Of a stretch of DNA of 64,000 bases, positions 1 to 11,259 are shown in pieces. The notes beneath the pieces are model-generated. The model did not search any database and was not told where the DNA came from. It saw only the letters and a program-made list of their open reading frames with translations. The stretch spans positions 248,001-312,000 of the forward strand of contig JASVEC010000020.1 of assembly GCA_030770535.1 (NCBI GenBank). The letters are read 5' to 3'. Position 1 is the first letter of the stretch; the number at the start of each line of letters is the position of its first letter. This DNA is from Batkoa obscura (Eukaryota > Entomophthoromycota > Entomophthoromycetes > Entomophthorales > Batkoaceae). The translations under genes were made by a program, and so were the position numbers.

Positions 1-19
1 TTAATATATTTAAATCAAC

Positions 20-120
20 AAATGGGGACATATTTTTGTTTAAGAATTTTACTAACAGATTTTCCGTTCAAATAGTGCTTGAAGAATGGAAAAAGTGATA
101 AAGTCAAAAAACACCCTCAA
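20..120 (+). mobile_element. foldback MITE-like element, copy 1
   Basis: Degenerate copy of the window's ~105-bp foldback family. It has a GGGGACAT-type left end, the TTTTCC...AATGGAAAA inner stem around TAGTGCTT, and an ACACCCTCA right end. It lies about 420 bases upstream of the rrp6 start codon. Confidence 0.75.
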
Positions 121-543
121 TTACTTTTTCAAACTTTTCAGTCCTTAAACAAACCTACCTTTTTCCAAGGCTTACATCTTCTGGAATTTGCCCACCAAAT
201 GTGATTTCCTACTCCCATATGACCCAAATCAGTTATTCTGATTTCAGTTTACTCTAGATTTTAGATCAAAATTAATATTAATTCCTAAACTACCTATTAG
301 ATAGTCCAACTCATTTCCTGCATCTTCGCCATTAACTTCTTGGATAGTTACAAAGAGTGGAAGCTATTGAATTACTATGAATTATCATTGCTATTTATTA
401 AATTTTATTACTTAATAAATTTATGTATTTAATTCAGTACCCATTTTCAAGTTTAAAAAATAAATTCGGAAAATTGCAATATGAAATTGTAAGATTAAAT
501 TTTGATAGATTTTAAACTTCTTTGTGAATTTTTTGCTTAAAAA

Positions 544-3304
544 ATGGAGCCAGAAAATAATCAAGAGTATTTGGAAAGAACAAAAGCGTTATATAGTACA
601 GTAAAATCAGTAGCACAAAGCAGTGCCAACTTCAATGACCCCAATGTACTTTTTGGTCTACAATTGGACCCAGAAGGCCTGGGCCTAAGGTTATACCAGA
701 ATGTTAACAGATTATTACAGATTAGTAATAGATTATTAGTCAACCAAGGGTTGAGCAACATCAAAAGTTTAAGTGAAGAAGATCTCTATGTTTCCAACTT
801 TGAAAAGATTGTAGAAGTTCTTGATAATAGCTATGATAGAGTGGTATTTTTATTACTATCATTATTAGTATTTGTTGATTAAATAATTTAGAATACAGAA
901 CTTGATAGCCTGAAAAAATCAAAAAAGGCCAAGTTACAGGGTGAAAAGAATGGTGATAACAGTGAAGTATCATACATTACCAATGTTGATAAGGTAATCC
1001 AATTATGAACTTAAAGACTATAACTAATTTTATTTTTTTCAACTATTAAAGGCAAATTTAGGCAATATAGAAAATAAACATCAAGATTCCTTTTCCTTAC
1101 TTGTTGGCAAAAATGTTACAAGGCCACAAACTAAATTCAACGAAAAACTATCTACCGACCAATACGCCCAATTTGTATCCTTAGTGTATAGACTTGGTAT
1201 CAAGTATCATGCCATGAAACCATTAACTAAAAGTATTTTTATATATATTTGTATTTAAGTCATTAATCATTTTTAGCTGAACTTGAACTTTGTAAAGGGA
1301 AAAAAAGTGTTGATATTGATTATACTTCAGCTTCAAAGTAAGATTTAACTCGATTTTATTTTATCTTCTATAATTATTTCTATTAGCCTTCCTAACCCTT
1401 ATGAATTTGAAATCAACAACATCTCTTACCCAGAGCATATGACCAAACCCTCAGAACCAACTATGCCAAAGTCATTACAAGAAACCAAATATAAAGTTAT
1501 AAAAGAACAAAGTGAGCTTGAAGAATTAATTAAAGAGTTAGAAAAAGAACAAATAATTGCAGTGGATCTTGAGCATCATGATTATCGTAGTTACCATGGT
1601 TTTGTTTGTTTGATGCAATTGTCAACAAGCGATTGTGACTACATCATTGACACTTTAGAATTAAGAAAAGAGCTATTTGAGCTTAATAGAATATTTGCTA
1701 ATCCTAATATTGTCAAAGTAATAGACCTATTGTTTAATTTATATTTTTAATTAATCTTGACAGGTATTCCATGGTGCTGACCAAGATATTATTTGGTTAC
1801 AAAGGGATTTTGGTATTTATGTTGTCAATATGTTTGATACTTATCATGCTTCATGTGCTTTGCAATTGGAAAAAAAGTCGCTAGCTTATTTACTTAAAAA
1901 GTATGTAAACTTTGACGCAAATAAAGCATTCCAATTAGCGGATTGGCGAGTAAGGCCGCTTCCAAAACCAATGTTAGACTATGCCAAATCCGACACTCAT
2001 TTTTTAATTTACATTTATGAAACTATGAAAAATGAATTAATTCAAGAGTCTAATGCAGTTTCATTAAACTTATTATTCCATACATTAACAAACTCACAAC
2101 AGGTTTGTTTACAAAGATTTATGACTTATCCTTACGATATGGAGCACGGCCTTAACCCAGGTAGTTGGGCAAAACAATTAGAAAAATGGATTGTACCTAT
2201 TAATTTTGCCCAAACCGAAGCTTTTAAACAGCTTCATGCTTGGCGTGATCATTTGGCAAGGGAACAAGATGAGTCGCCTAGATATATCTTACCAGGTCAT
2301 ATGCTTTATGCTTTAGCACTTAAACTCCCTAAGGATTCTGCAGAAGTTTTAGCCTGTACCAATCCTATACCACCAGCTATAAGAATGTATGCTTCTGATC
2401 TTGCCATTCTTATTACAGCCGCTTCGAATTCTTCTGAAGCCATTCCCTCCTCCTTTGTACCATCAACTAAGATTGATCGTGGACAAGTAATTAAAGAAAA
2501 AGAAGAAGAGGATCCTAACTTGTTAGCTAAAGTTGAGCTTCCGATTGCAAAGAGCTTGAAAGGAAAGACTATTAAAGAGTTATGTAAAGCAAAAGTGAAG
2601 ACAGTATTTGATTTGGATGACGACTCAAAGTTTTTTGGAGGATCTTTCTTTGTAAATATTATTTACTTGTTTTGTTTTTGTTCTTAATATAAACTTTTTA
2701 GGCTAAAGATAGAAGCCTTGAGTATGATGAACAGATAACTGAAGTTGGGTTAGCTTTAATTGATCAGATCAAAGCCAACTTAAGCTATAATGTATTGCCA
2801 CCATCAGTAGAAATTGAGGTAAGTTTGAATTGTAATAACAATTTTAAAAGTAGTAACTAACTTCAATAGGCCCAAATAGAAGACATTGAAAATGAAAGTA
2901 GTATACCAATGAAAGGAAATGAAGCTCCTGAATTACATAAATTCAATCCAAAGTTAAAAGATCAAATCAAAGTATTATCGGGTAAATCTAACTTTGGTAT
3001 TAAGCCCCATAGCATTGAAGATGCTTTAAAAAACACCCATATTGATGTTAGGAGAAAGGGTAAGAATCAAAATAAGACAGAAATCAGTACTGAGGAGAAT
3101 CAGAATACTGGCTTTGATTATTCGCAACACAGTGGAGAAATTAATGCTCTGTTTACTACGAAAGCATCTAAAGCAGTGAAGAAGGCCGCTAAGAGTGAAC
3201 CAAAAGATATAATTGATTTGGATTCAACTGAAGATAATAACATACCTAAAAACTTTAAGAAGAAAAATCGTAAACAACAGGTTAGTTCATATTCTTATAA
3301 ATAA
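544..3304 (+). CDS. RRP6: Rrp6/EXOSC10-like nuclear exosome 3'-5' exoribonuclease
   Basis: Distributive 3'-5' RNase of the nuclear exosome, which trims and degrades rRNA, snoRNA and aberrant transcripts. I read eight exons: 544-843, 892-993, 1052-1232, 1277-1337, 1387-1717, 1764-2651, 2702-2818 and 2870-3304, all with GT-AG junctions, giving about 804 residues. The order is an N-terminal PMC2NT-like helical region (exons 1-3), the DEDD-Y exonuclease domain, an HRDC domain (around the FKQLHAWRDHLARE stretch) and a charged Lys-rich tail. Catalytic motifs are visible: Exo I as AVDLEHHDY, Exo II as VFHGADQDIIWL split by an intron, and Exo III as YAKSDTHFLIY. The start is the first ATG and opens the PMC2NT-like segment. 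Nothing looks broken. Family assignment is secure; the exact C-terminal exon ends are inferred from splice consensus. Confidence 0.92.
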
Positions 3305-4110
3305 GTGTTTATGTCCACATTTATCCGCTTTTTTATTTTATTACCCTATTGTATTGTCCTTTAAATAGAATTGAATTATTATACACTACTTTTTGTTTTA
3401 ACTTTGAACTTTCATTTTCAAATAACATTATCAAACAGCGCATTTATAAAATAGGGCTAATGCTATATTTAATTTAGTCAAGAGGTTATAACCTATTATT
3501 TTGTAAGTAAATATATTATAAACTGTTCAATGTTTTATCTAAAATTGGGTTTTGATCAGTATTATTTAATTTATAAACTAGTTTTGATTAAAGATAACAA
3601 TCAACACTTTCATACTTTTGTCTTTAAATCATAAAAGATACTTGCATTTTATATTAATTTTTATACTGTCATTTATTATAATAATACTAAAATTGGCTTT
3701 TAATTAATAGAATACGGACCTCTGAATAAATAACTTGTATTTCAGTTTTAATTACTATTGCTTAAATTAGCTTAATAGATGTTATTATCATTCAATACTA
3801 ATGGATTATTTATTTACAATATAAGAAGCTTACTAAATGATTTGAAGATTTTGACTAGGGTAAAAGATTGTTAAAGTTTATTGCATTAAATATTTTGTCA
3901 GCTTTAGCATTTTAATTATCCTTGATGTGTACAAATATCAGTTTTTGTAAATATCATCAACATTTTCGAGGTAACTATCACAACTTAAGTTTTAATAAAC
4001 TAATTAACAAAAAAACAAAAACATTGATTTAAATAAGATACAACTAATTATTTAGTATATCATTAAACAAGTAGTAGATAAAATGATAAAGAAATCTCTT
4101 ATAAACATTA

Positions 4111-4219
4111 ATATGTAGGGGTGTATTTTTTCATTTAAAAATTTTATTAACAACCTTTCCATTCAAATAGCGCTTAAAAAATGGAAAAGTAATGGAATCA
4201 AAAAAAACATCTCCATATT
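4111..4219 (+). mobile_element. foldback MITE-like element, copy 2
   Basis: Left end GTAGGGGTGTATTT, inner stem CCATTCAAATAGCGCTT then AAATGGAAAAG, right end AACATCTCCATAT. Nearly full length. Confidence 0.85.
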
Positions 4220-4407
4220 CAATGTTCATTTTTTGATTACTAGATAATTTACCATAAATTATAGGTTTATACTATACCAAACATGTTCTATAAGACTTTA
4301 AACTAATACCATGGATGTTGTTTAAGATTATATTAGTGTATAAGAACTGTTTTCCAACACCATTTAAATGAATACTGTGTTTATACTAATGTAAGAGATA
4401 CATGAAT

Positions 4408-4506
4408 AAAGGGTAATGTTTTTGGTTTCATACTTTTTCTATCTTTTAAGCGCTATTTAAGTGGAAAGATTGTTGATAAAATTCTTAAAAAATGCATCCA
4501 CAAATA
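4408..4506 (-). mobile_element. foldback MITE-like element, copy 3 (inverted)
   Basis: Reverse orientation: starts AAAGGGTAATGTTTTTGG, core CTTTTAAGCGCTATTT, ends AATGCATCCACAAAT. The ends are more worn than the core. Confidence 0.75.
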
Positions 4507-5101
4507 ATTTGAAATTGAAAATCATAGCAAGTTTTATTAAACTAATATTCTTTTGTATTTTATGCTATAAAAAACGGACAATAAGGAAGCGAAAAAACTT
4601 GTTTTTATATTTAAGCTTGAAAAATTTATTACATGAATTTTTAAATAAAAAAAGCTGTACAAATATTTCTTCAAAAATCATTTTAATAAAGTCAAAATAA
4701 ATATATTTAAATTACTATTTAAATGCTGCTCATGTCGTATTATATAAATATTCATTCGTTTTTAATTGGAAATAAGGGATTTTGCTAAATAACATAAGTT
4801 CGATAAAAAAGCATTACTAAAAAAATCATCGCTCTAACAAAATCCTTAAAAAACAATCCAATTAAAACGCTAGCCTAAAAATACAACCAATCAATTCCCC
4901 TTACGTGACCACATTCAAAATGATTTCAGTGGTTGCGTTTCAGCTAAGATTTGATGATGACAAAAGCAAGCTAAGGAAAAATGATGATGGATGCAAAAAG
5001 CCAGGATCAACGACAAACTTCTGCTAAGCGCAAGCAACCATTGATAAATTGTAAGCAGTAGTACACTGCTTTAACGAGGAGGATATTGGTAGTTAAGCAA
5101 C

Positions 5102-6381
5102 ATGGCCAACCGCGTAGCTATAGGAGAACTATACTCCTTCATTAATAAAAAGAATGGTTTGAAATATGTGGGAAATTTGATCAAGATTGACGCTAGTTTA
5201 AGAACAATCAGTTTAGGAAATGGTAAATTTATAAATAATTTGGAAAATCGTGGTACTGATGATGTGTTGTAGTATTTCATTTAGGCTCAGAAGGGAGATT
5301 AGGAGGTGGCGCCCATGAAATTCAACCAGATTTGAATGAAGTAGTGTTCATGGTTTTTCCATCTGATGAAATTTTCTATTTTTCAAGAGAAGATCCAGCT
5401 TATATCGAGGCTGCTAAAAAGAAAGTAAACGATCTTAATTTTGGTTATGTAAGAAATTTTAAAATTATTATGAAATTAAACCAAATTAAATCTTGTTTAG
5501 TCATTATTTGATGCTAAGCCTCAATCAACTTTTAGTTATGAGTCTATTCAGCAAAATAATAAACCTAATCAATATAATGCGATCCCCCAACCTGAATCTG
5601 TAATAATCTTTATATTTTAAAACTACTAATATTAATTTATTAATTTAGATTCCAGTTCAAAAAGTAGCTGAAGAAAAAGCTGAGCTTTCAGCCCCCACTT
5701 TTGTAGACCCTTCAGCACCTAGCGAACAAGCTAATACCAAACCACACTATCAAAGTAAATATTCCTTGCTTTTTGTATTAAAATATTTATTAAATATTTT
5801 TAGAATACAACCAAAATCAAAACCAAAGTCAATATCATAATCAAAACCAACATAATCAACACCAAAACCAACATAATCAACACCAAAACAATTATCAAAA
5901 CCAAAATCAGAATCGTAAACCTTATAAAGGAAATTACAACAAAAACAATGGAAATAATACTATTCCAAAAACTGATTTTGATTTTGATGCTTTCAACGCT
6001 CAGTTTAGTAAGTCGCAAATCGGAAAGTCAAGTCAAACTGATTCCGATCAAGACAATTCCAATATTGATGCCAAAGACTTTTACAATAAAAAATCATCCT
6101 TTTTTGATAACATTTCATGCGACGCTAAAGACCGATTAGATAGCAAGTAAGGATAAGATTATTTTCATTTTAAATTCATACTTAATAAAATTAGGGATAG
6201 GAGAGCTTTGGTTCAACAAGAGCGTTTTACTAATACAGAAACTTTTGGAGAAACTTTTGTACAAAGAAATCAAGGCGGAAGATATAATTATCGTGGTAAC
6301 TTTCGTGGTGGAAGAGGAAGAGGTAGGGGTGGTTATTATAATGGTCGAGGTGAAAGAAGAGGTAGCTCTAATGCACAATAA
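5102..6381 (+). CDS. SCD6: Scd6/LSM14-family mRNA decapping and translation repressor
   Basis: P-body protein that binds mRNA through an LSm14 domain and docks decapping factors and the Dhh1/DDX6 helicase. Six exons (5102-5222, 5285-5448, 5501-5599, 5649-5754, 5804-6146, 6195-6381). The N-terminal LSm14 domain runs from MANRVAIGELYSFINK to about VFPSDEIFYFS. A Gln/Asn-rich linker follows (repeated NQNQ/HNQHQ), then an FDF box (TDFDFDAFNAQFSKS), an FFD box (KSSFFDNISCDAKDR), a TFG box (RFTNTETFGETFVQRN) and an RGG-rich tail (GGRGRGRGG). This domain order is diagnostic of the family. The ATG at 5102 begins the LSm14 domain directly. The linker's simple sequence produces a long antisense frame that is not a gene. 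Confidence 0.93.
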
Positions 6382-6880
6382 TTTTTAATTTTCAGAAAAG
6401 GGAAGCTTTAAGTTTAAGTTGATATTCATTCATTTGCTTCCATTTCTGTTAAATATTTAATTCTTTTGATTTATGGCCCTTAAATTCAAGCTCTCTTCCC
6501 TTCGCCTTTTATAATTATTGGCTATAAATTCGTTTTAATATTTGATTTAATTTTTGTTTTTTATTTTATTATTTATATTGTATCATATCAAAAATAGTTT
6601 TATTAAACCTATAATTTGGTACTACAAAAATTCAATAAATATTGTAATGTGACAATTCATTATTAAATAATAGATAAAATGCTACAATAGTTATAAACTA
6701 AATTAACAAACTTGGTTTTTTTATTTTTATAACAAATTTTGAGCCACCCACTTTCCAAGCCTGCCAAGGAACTTTTAAAATTTAAGAAATTTAAGTTTAG
6801 AAATAACTTTAATTCAAAATAGCATCAATTTTATTTTATTTTTATTTTATTAAGTTAATAGCAAATAATTTAGAATCACT
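6382..6880. other. scd6-sec1 intergenic
   Basis: About 500 bases of AT-rich DNA between two + strand genes. It would hold the scd6 3' end and the sec1 promoter; I see no motif I can name. Confidence 0.5.
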
Positions 6881-8504
6881 ATGACTTCCTTCATAGAGTT
6901 AGTAAGAGAAGGTAAATACTATTATATAATCAATAGATGAAGTTAAATCAATTTAAGGGTTTGTTGGCACTGTCAAAGCGTTTGGGAACAATGTATGGAA
7001 AATAGTGATTATGGATCCATATGCTAAAAACATATTTCATTCAGCATGCCAAGATTTTGATTTACTATCTGAAAACGTTACAGGTAAAAGCAAAAAGAAG
7101 CTTTAAAAATCAATTGATTAATCCAACTTAATAGCTATTGAACTTATAACAACCAAAAAGAATCCAGCACCGACTCAAGTAGCCATTTATTTTGTTACAC
7201 CATCTTTAAGTAATGTGGAATTAATAATAAGAGATTTTCCTGTAAAAACCCCTAAATTTAAATCAGCCAAAATTTTCTTTTTAAACGAACCAAGCTCGGA
7301 GATTACTCAATTATTAAGTTCTTCCGCTTCTTCAAACTTTTTTAAGTATAAAGTGATCCATATTACTTACTTTCCTTTTGAGTCAAAAGTTTTTAATTTT
7401 AAAAAAGAAGACTCATTTGTGAACTTATATTGCTCTTCAACAAGTAAAAGTAGAGCTGAGATTCAATTGATTGCTGAAAAGGTAAACTACATTTTTAAGC
7501 TAGCCAGTTGTATTAATAAGTTTCAAGTTAGCTTCCGTTTGTATAAGTTTAAATGAAAATCCAGTTATTCGATATCAAGCCATTGAAACTGGTTTAAATA
7601 ATCCACAAGCAATCGCTTTAGCATTACAATCGGAATTAGATAGTTATACTTCAAAACATCCAGAGTTTCCAGTAAGTTTAGTTTGCTGTTGATGATTTAA
7701 TTTATTTATAACTTTAGACCAAAGATGTGTCTTCTAGAGGTAGAGCTGTATTAATAATAACAGATAGATCAATTGATCCATTTGCTCCTATTTTACATGA
7801 ACTTACTTATCAAGCAATGGTAGCTGATTTACTTGGTTTAGAAGATGGAAAGAGATACAGGTAATACTATGTGTACAATAGAGAGAGAGATGTTGTTAAC
7901 TAATTATTAGTCATAAATATGTTAATGGCTTAGGAATTGAAGTAGAAGAAGAAGTTATACTTGATGAATCTGATCCAGTATGGAATTCATTACGACATAT
8001 GCATATTGCCGATTGTATACAAGAACTTGTAAAGCAATTTAAAGCATCTGTTAATGAAAATCCAGCAGCAGCAAACATGTTAAAAAGAGCAAAAGGAGGT
8101 AATAATGCCTCTTTACAAGAGATGAGGGATATAATTTCTTCAGTACCTGAGTTACAAGAAATCAGTAAACGATTTTCGGTTCATATGGATATTGCTGCTC
8201 GTTGTATGGATTTAATTAAAAATCAAAATTTAGATCCAGCTATTGATACAGAACAAAATATATCCATTGGATTAACTGCAGAAGGTGAACCTGTTAAAAA
8301 TATAATCGCTAACTTAGCACCTTTGCTGACTAATCCAAGTCTTAGTAGTCAAAAGAAACTAAGACTTTTATTGACTTTGACAGCTTCAAAACAAACGGAT
8401 TATGACCGTAGAAGATTAGAAACTCATGCTGGTTTATCAGATGAGGAAAAAATGTCCTTAAATAATTTTAGTTATTTATTATCAAATAAACCATTGGTAA
8501 AATA

Positions 8505-8541
<37 letters not shown>

Positions 8542-9285
8542 TCACTATTTTAGATTAAACCAAAAGAAACTTCAAGGTTTGTGAACCCATTCCGTAGGAA
8601 TGTTAAGCCAAAAGATGAGGATGAAAATCCTTATGCATTATCAAGATATACACCTCAATTTAAAAAAGTAATATTGGATCAAATATCAAAAACAATTACA
8701 CCTGAAGAATTTCCATTTGTTAAAGAAGAAGAATCCATACAAATAAAAAATCCAATAAGATCGTTAAGAGTAAATCGACCTAATTGGCAAAAGAAAGCAC
8801 ATGAGTCGAACCCCACTGCTAAAAATTCATCTAAAAAAGCACAAGCAGGACCCATTATATTATTTATGGCAGGTGGTATGTCCTATAGTGAAATACGTTC
8901 AGCTTATGAAATATCAAAAGCTTTACATCGAGATATCTTTGTTGGTACTACTAATATTGCTACACCTGCCGATTTTATTAATTGTCTAAGTGGTATGAGT
9001 TTTAAAGCAGCTAGTTTACCAACTAGTAAAAGAGATCATGGAAGAATTAGCGCAGATGGCTTACCTTCTCCTCTACCTACCCCAAGTCCTACTTCAATCC
9101 AAGCCCCTTGGAAACAAGCTTTACATTCCCAACAAAGTTCCATTGATAGTTCAAGAAGTAATTTGGAGCCTAAGAAAAGTGGTAAAACCCCACCTCCCTC
9201 ACGCAATTCTAATGAGGGTAATGCACCAAATCAACAAGCTGGTAGTAAATCATTTAATATACCTAAGTTTATGTATTTTCGATAA
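6881..9285 (+). CDS. SEC1: Sec1/Munc18-family SNARE regulator (Sec1-like)
   Basis: SM protein that binds assembled or assembling SNARE complexes for exocytic membrane fusion. The first exon is short ([11 protein letters not shown], from ATG 6881). The next exons read [20 protein letters not shown], the usual SM opening in which a WK-V-IMD strand begins domain 1. Further conserved parts are [28 protein letters not shown] (the DRSIDP motif of SM proteins), KHKYV...[18 protein letters not shown], and the C-terminal [25 protein letters not shown] plus [13 protein letters not shown] Ser/Pro/Asn-rich tail of about 90 residues ends at 9285. At least six introns; the one before the last coding block (about 8502-8553) contains an AAT microsatellite. 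Sec1 is favoured over Sly1, Vps33 or Vps45 from the tail and general resemblance, with less certainty than the family call. Confidence 0.88.
8503..8540. repeat. AAT microsatellite in a sec1 intron
   Basis: About a dozen AAT units inside the intron that interrupts the SNKPL...IKPKET junction of the Sec1-like gene. Confidence 0.85.
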
Positions 9286-9748
9286 AACAATAAATGTATA
9301 AAGTTAGTTATAAAACTTTTTTAAAATTTAAGGTTGAAGTCAAGTAATGTTTTTATAAAACTTGATTGCTATTTCGAATTCAATATATAGGGATGTTCTT
9401 TTTGATTTCATCATTTTTTCCATTTTTTAAGCACTATTCGAGCAAAAGATTACTAGTAAAACTCTTAAATGAAAAAATACATCCCCATATTGTTTTTAAT
9501 TTAGCTTTATACTTAAAGGATTATTGATATTTTATTTGCAAATAATAATCAAAATAACAAAAAATAAGGACAAAATAATTAATAAAAAAATTAACTATTT
9601 ATTACAAAATCAACCCACCATAATAACTTATCCAGAAAATAGTAATTTATAAAAATTATTTAAAAATATCAAATATATAAAAGAAAAAGAAAGAAAAAGA
9701 TATTCATATTCATATCCTTATCTATAAGCAAGAGTTAAAATAATATCC
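9286..9748. other. intergenic between sec1 and a small secreted ORF
   Basis: AT-rich, contains one inverted foldback element at 9384-9490; otherwise nothing recognised. Confidence 0.6.
9384..9490 (-). mobile_element. foldback MITE-like element, copy 4 (inverted)
   Basis: Left end ATATAGGGATGTTC, core CCATTTTTTAAGCACTATT, right end AATACATCCCCATAT. Full length, inverted. Confidence 0.9.
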
Positions 9749-9952
9749 TTAAATATAAGCTAAATCATTTTTAGCTGGTAAATTTTCGACTTGGAGTTTA
9801 TGAAGCATATTGTTTTTATTAACTTCAAAGGTACCTTTTTCAGTGGATATCTTTGGTAGCCTTTTGGAAGAAGCAGTTGTTAGTTTTCCAATAGGTAAAC
9901 TTTGAACAGTAATTATTAATAAAGAAAAAAAAGATAGAAAAGATAATTTCAT
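9749..9952 (-). CDS. small predicted secreted protein, 67 residues
   Basis: No family recognised. The frame opens with MKLSFLSFFSLLIITVQS, a textbook signal peptide with a Lys, a hydrophobic core and small residues before the likely cleavage point. A short polar mature part of about 49 residues without cysteines follows. It contains SSKR, a possible dibasic Kex2-type processing site, ahead of LPKISTEKGTF. The frame stays open upstream to 10006, but no earlier ATG exists, so 9952 is the chosen start. It stands alone between sec1 and repeat-rich DNA. It could be a genuine secreted peptide, a fragment of a decayed secreted protein, or chance; the signal peptide is the only argument for it. Confidence 0.42.
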   Translation of the reverse strand: MKLSFLSFFSLLIITVQSLPIGKLTTASSKRLPKISTEKGTFEVNKNNMLHKLQVENLPAKNDLAYI

Positions 9953-10500
9953 AATTATAACAGTTGATTTCTTGAAGAAGAAGTATCGGAAATTTAAATA
10001 AAACAAAAAATTTAAAAGTTTAGAATATTTTTATTATTCTCTTTTATACTAAAGTATTTAATATATTATTTTTTAAAACGTTTCATGTCCTTGAATAGTA
10101 TTTTGAGTGACTTCAAAACTCTTTTATTTGACTAATTTTAAGCCATTTTCTCAATTTTTTGTTTGATATTTCAAATCACATTGAAATAAAAGTTTGATTA
10201 TTTTAGAATTGAAAATTAAAATGATTATTCTTATCAATAGAATCTTAGATTATATAGCTCGGGTGTTTAATGTTAAACTTACATTATTATTTATTTACTT
10301 TAATCAAATTTGAGTAGAAACACTTTTAATTAAAATTATAAAATTATTATGAATCAAGTTTATTTTAAAACTGTTATATTAGTTACTTCAATCACTAAAT
10401 TAATATTCACTTTCATATTTTAAATCAACTTAAATTTTGCTTTATTTAATCCATTTTATTTTGATAAATGGGGTCATTCTAAAGGCAAAAGACATCTATC

Positions 10501-10615
10501 TTATAAAGCATTTTTTTATAGACATCATACCTTTTATGGTAATTTTCCAAGAAAAAAAGTCAAGTGGCTAATCAAAAACTTTATTTTCAATATTCTGAGA
10601 TTAAGTTTATAAGCT
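10501..10615 (+). repeat. left arm of a ~115-bp diverged inverted repeat
   Basis: Contains ATCATACCTTTTATGG and TTTTCCAAGAAAAAA. The same segments occur in reverse complement in the arm at about 11135-11255, with mismatches, on either side of three foldback elements. Confidence 0.7.
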
Positions 10616-10658
10616 ATAATTTAAAGATTAAGTTAATTTTTGATCAACCCCGATTAGC

Positions 10659-10763
10659 ATATGGGACTGTTTTTTTTGGTTTCATTATTTTTCCATTTTT
10701 TAAGCGCTATTTGGGCGGAAAAATTGTAGTAAAATTCTTAAACAAAAAAACATATCCCCATAT
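10659..10763 (-). mobile_element. foldback MITE-like element, copy 5 (inverted)
   Basis: Left end ATATGGGACTGTTTT, core CCATTTTTTAAGCGCTATTT, right end ACATATCCCCATAT. The continuous short frame across this and the next copy is an artefact of the repeats. Confidence 0.9.
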
Positions 10764-10773
10764 TTATTATGAA

Positions 10774-10881
10774 TATATGAGGATGTATTTTGTTAAGGAT
10801 TTTACTAACATTTTTTCCACTCAAACAGCACTTAAAAAATAGAAAAAGCGATAAAATAAAATAAAAATACCTCCCATATAT
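10774..10881 (+). mobile_element. foldback MITE-like element, copy 6
   Basis: Starts ATATGAGGATGTATTTTG, core CAAACAGCACTTAAAAAAT, ends ATACCTCCCATAT. It follows copy 5 after about 10 bases, in opposite orientation. Confidence 0.85.
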
Positions 10882-10921
10882 AATCAATATTAATATTATG
10901 AATTCGATTTTCCATATAGAT

Positions 10922-11027
10922 TATCTGGGGATGTATTTCTTTGTTTAAGAATTTTACCAACAACCTTTCCACTCAAATAGCGCTTAAAAAATGGAAAAAT
11001 AATGAAACCAAAAGAAATATCCCCATC
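10922..11027 (+). mobile_element. foldback MITE-like element, copy 7
   Basis: Starts CTGGGGATGTATTTC, core CAAATAGCGCTTAAAAAATG, ends ATATCCCCATC. Third member of the 10.66-11.03 kb cluster. Confidence 0.9.
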
Positions 11028-11134
11028 TTTACATTTTCAAAAAGGTATTGTTTCAAGAAAAGCTGGTATTAGTGTTAAAGTTAAGTTTGGGATTAGGTTA
11101 GGTTTTGGGCTTAATACTAGGTCTTTCATAAAAT

Positions 11135-11255
11135 AAACTATTTTAATATTTAGTTCTTTGAATATTGAAAATCAAAGGTTTTAATTGGTCATTCGATTTT
11201 TTCTTGGAAATTGCCATAAAAGGTATGATATCTATAAAAAATGTTTATAGATATT
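11135..11255 (-). repeat. right arm of a ~115-bp diverged inverted repeat
   Basis: Reverse complement of the arm at 10501-10615: shared blocks TTTTTTCTTGGAAA, CCATAAAAGGTATGAT and GAATATTGAAAAT. The arms enclose foldback copies 5-7. Confidence 0.7.
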
Positions 11256-11259
11256 ATTT

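Larger units (their letters stand above)
3305..5101. other. intergenic region with two foldback elements
   Basis: AT-rich DNA between rrp6 and scd6. Apart from two copies of the foldback family (about 4111-4219 and 4408-4506, opposite orientations, 190 bases apart) I see no gene. Short frames here are stop-poor AT sequence without family resemblance. Confidence 0.7.

Noticed and set aside
4461-4700. 79-codon + strand open frame
   Set aside because: The first part is a foldback element; the remainder is AT-rich Lys/Leu/Phe sequence without a domain.
5800-6018. Minus-strand Val/Leu/Ile-rich frame
   Set aside because: Antisense shadow of the Gln/Asn-rich linker of Scd6.
10564-10842. 92-codon + strand open frame
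   Set aside because: It runs through two foldback elements in opposite orientation; the protein is just the translation of repeats.
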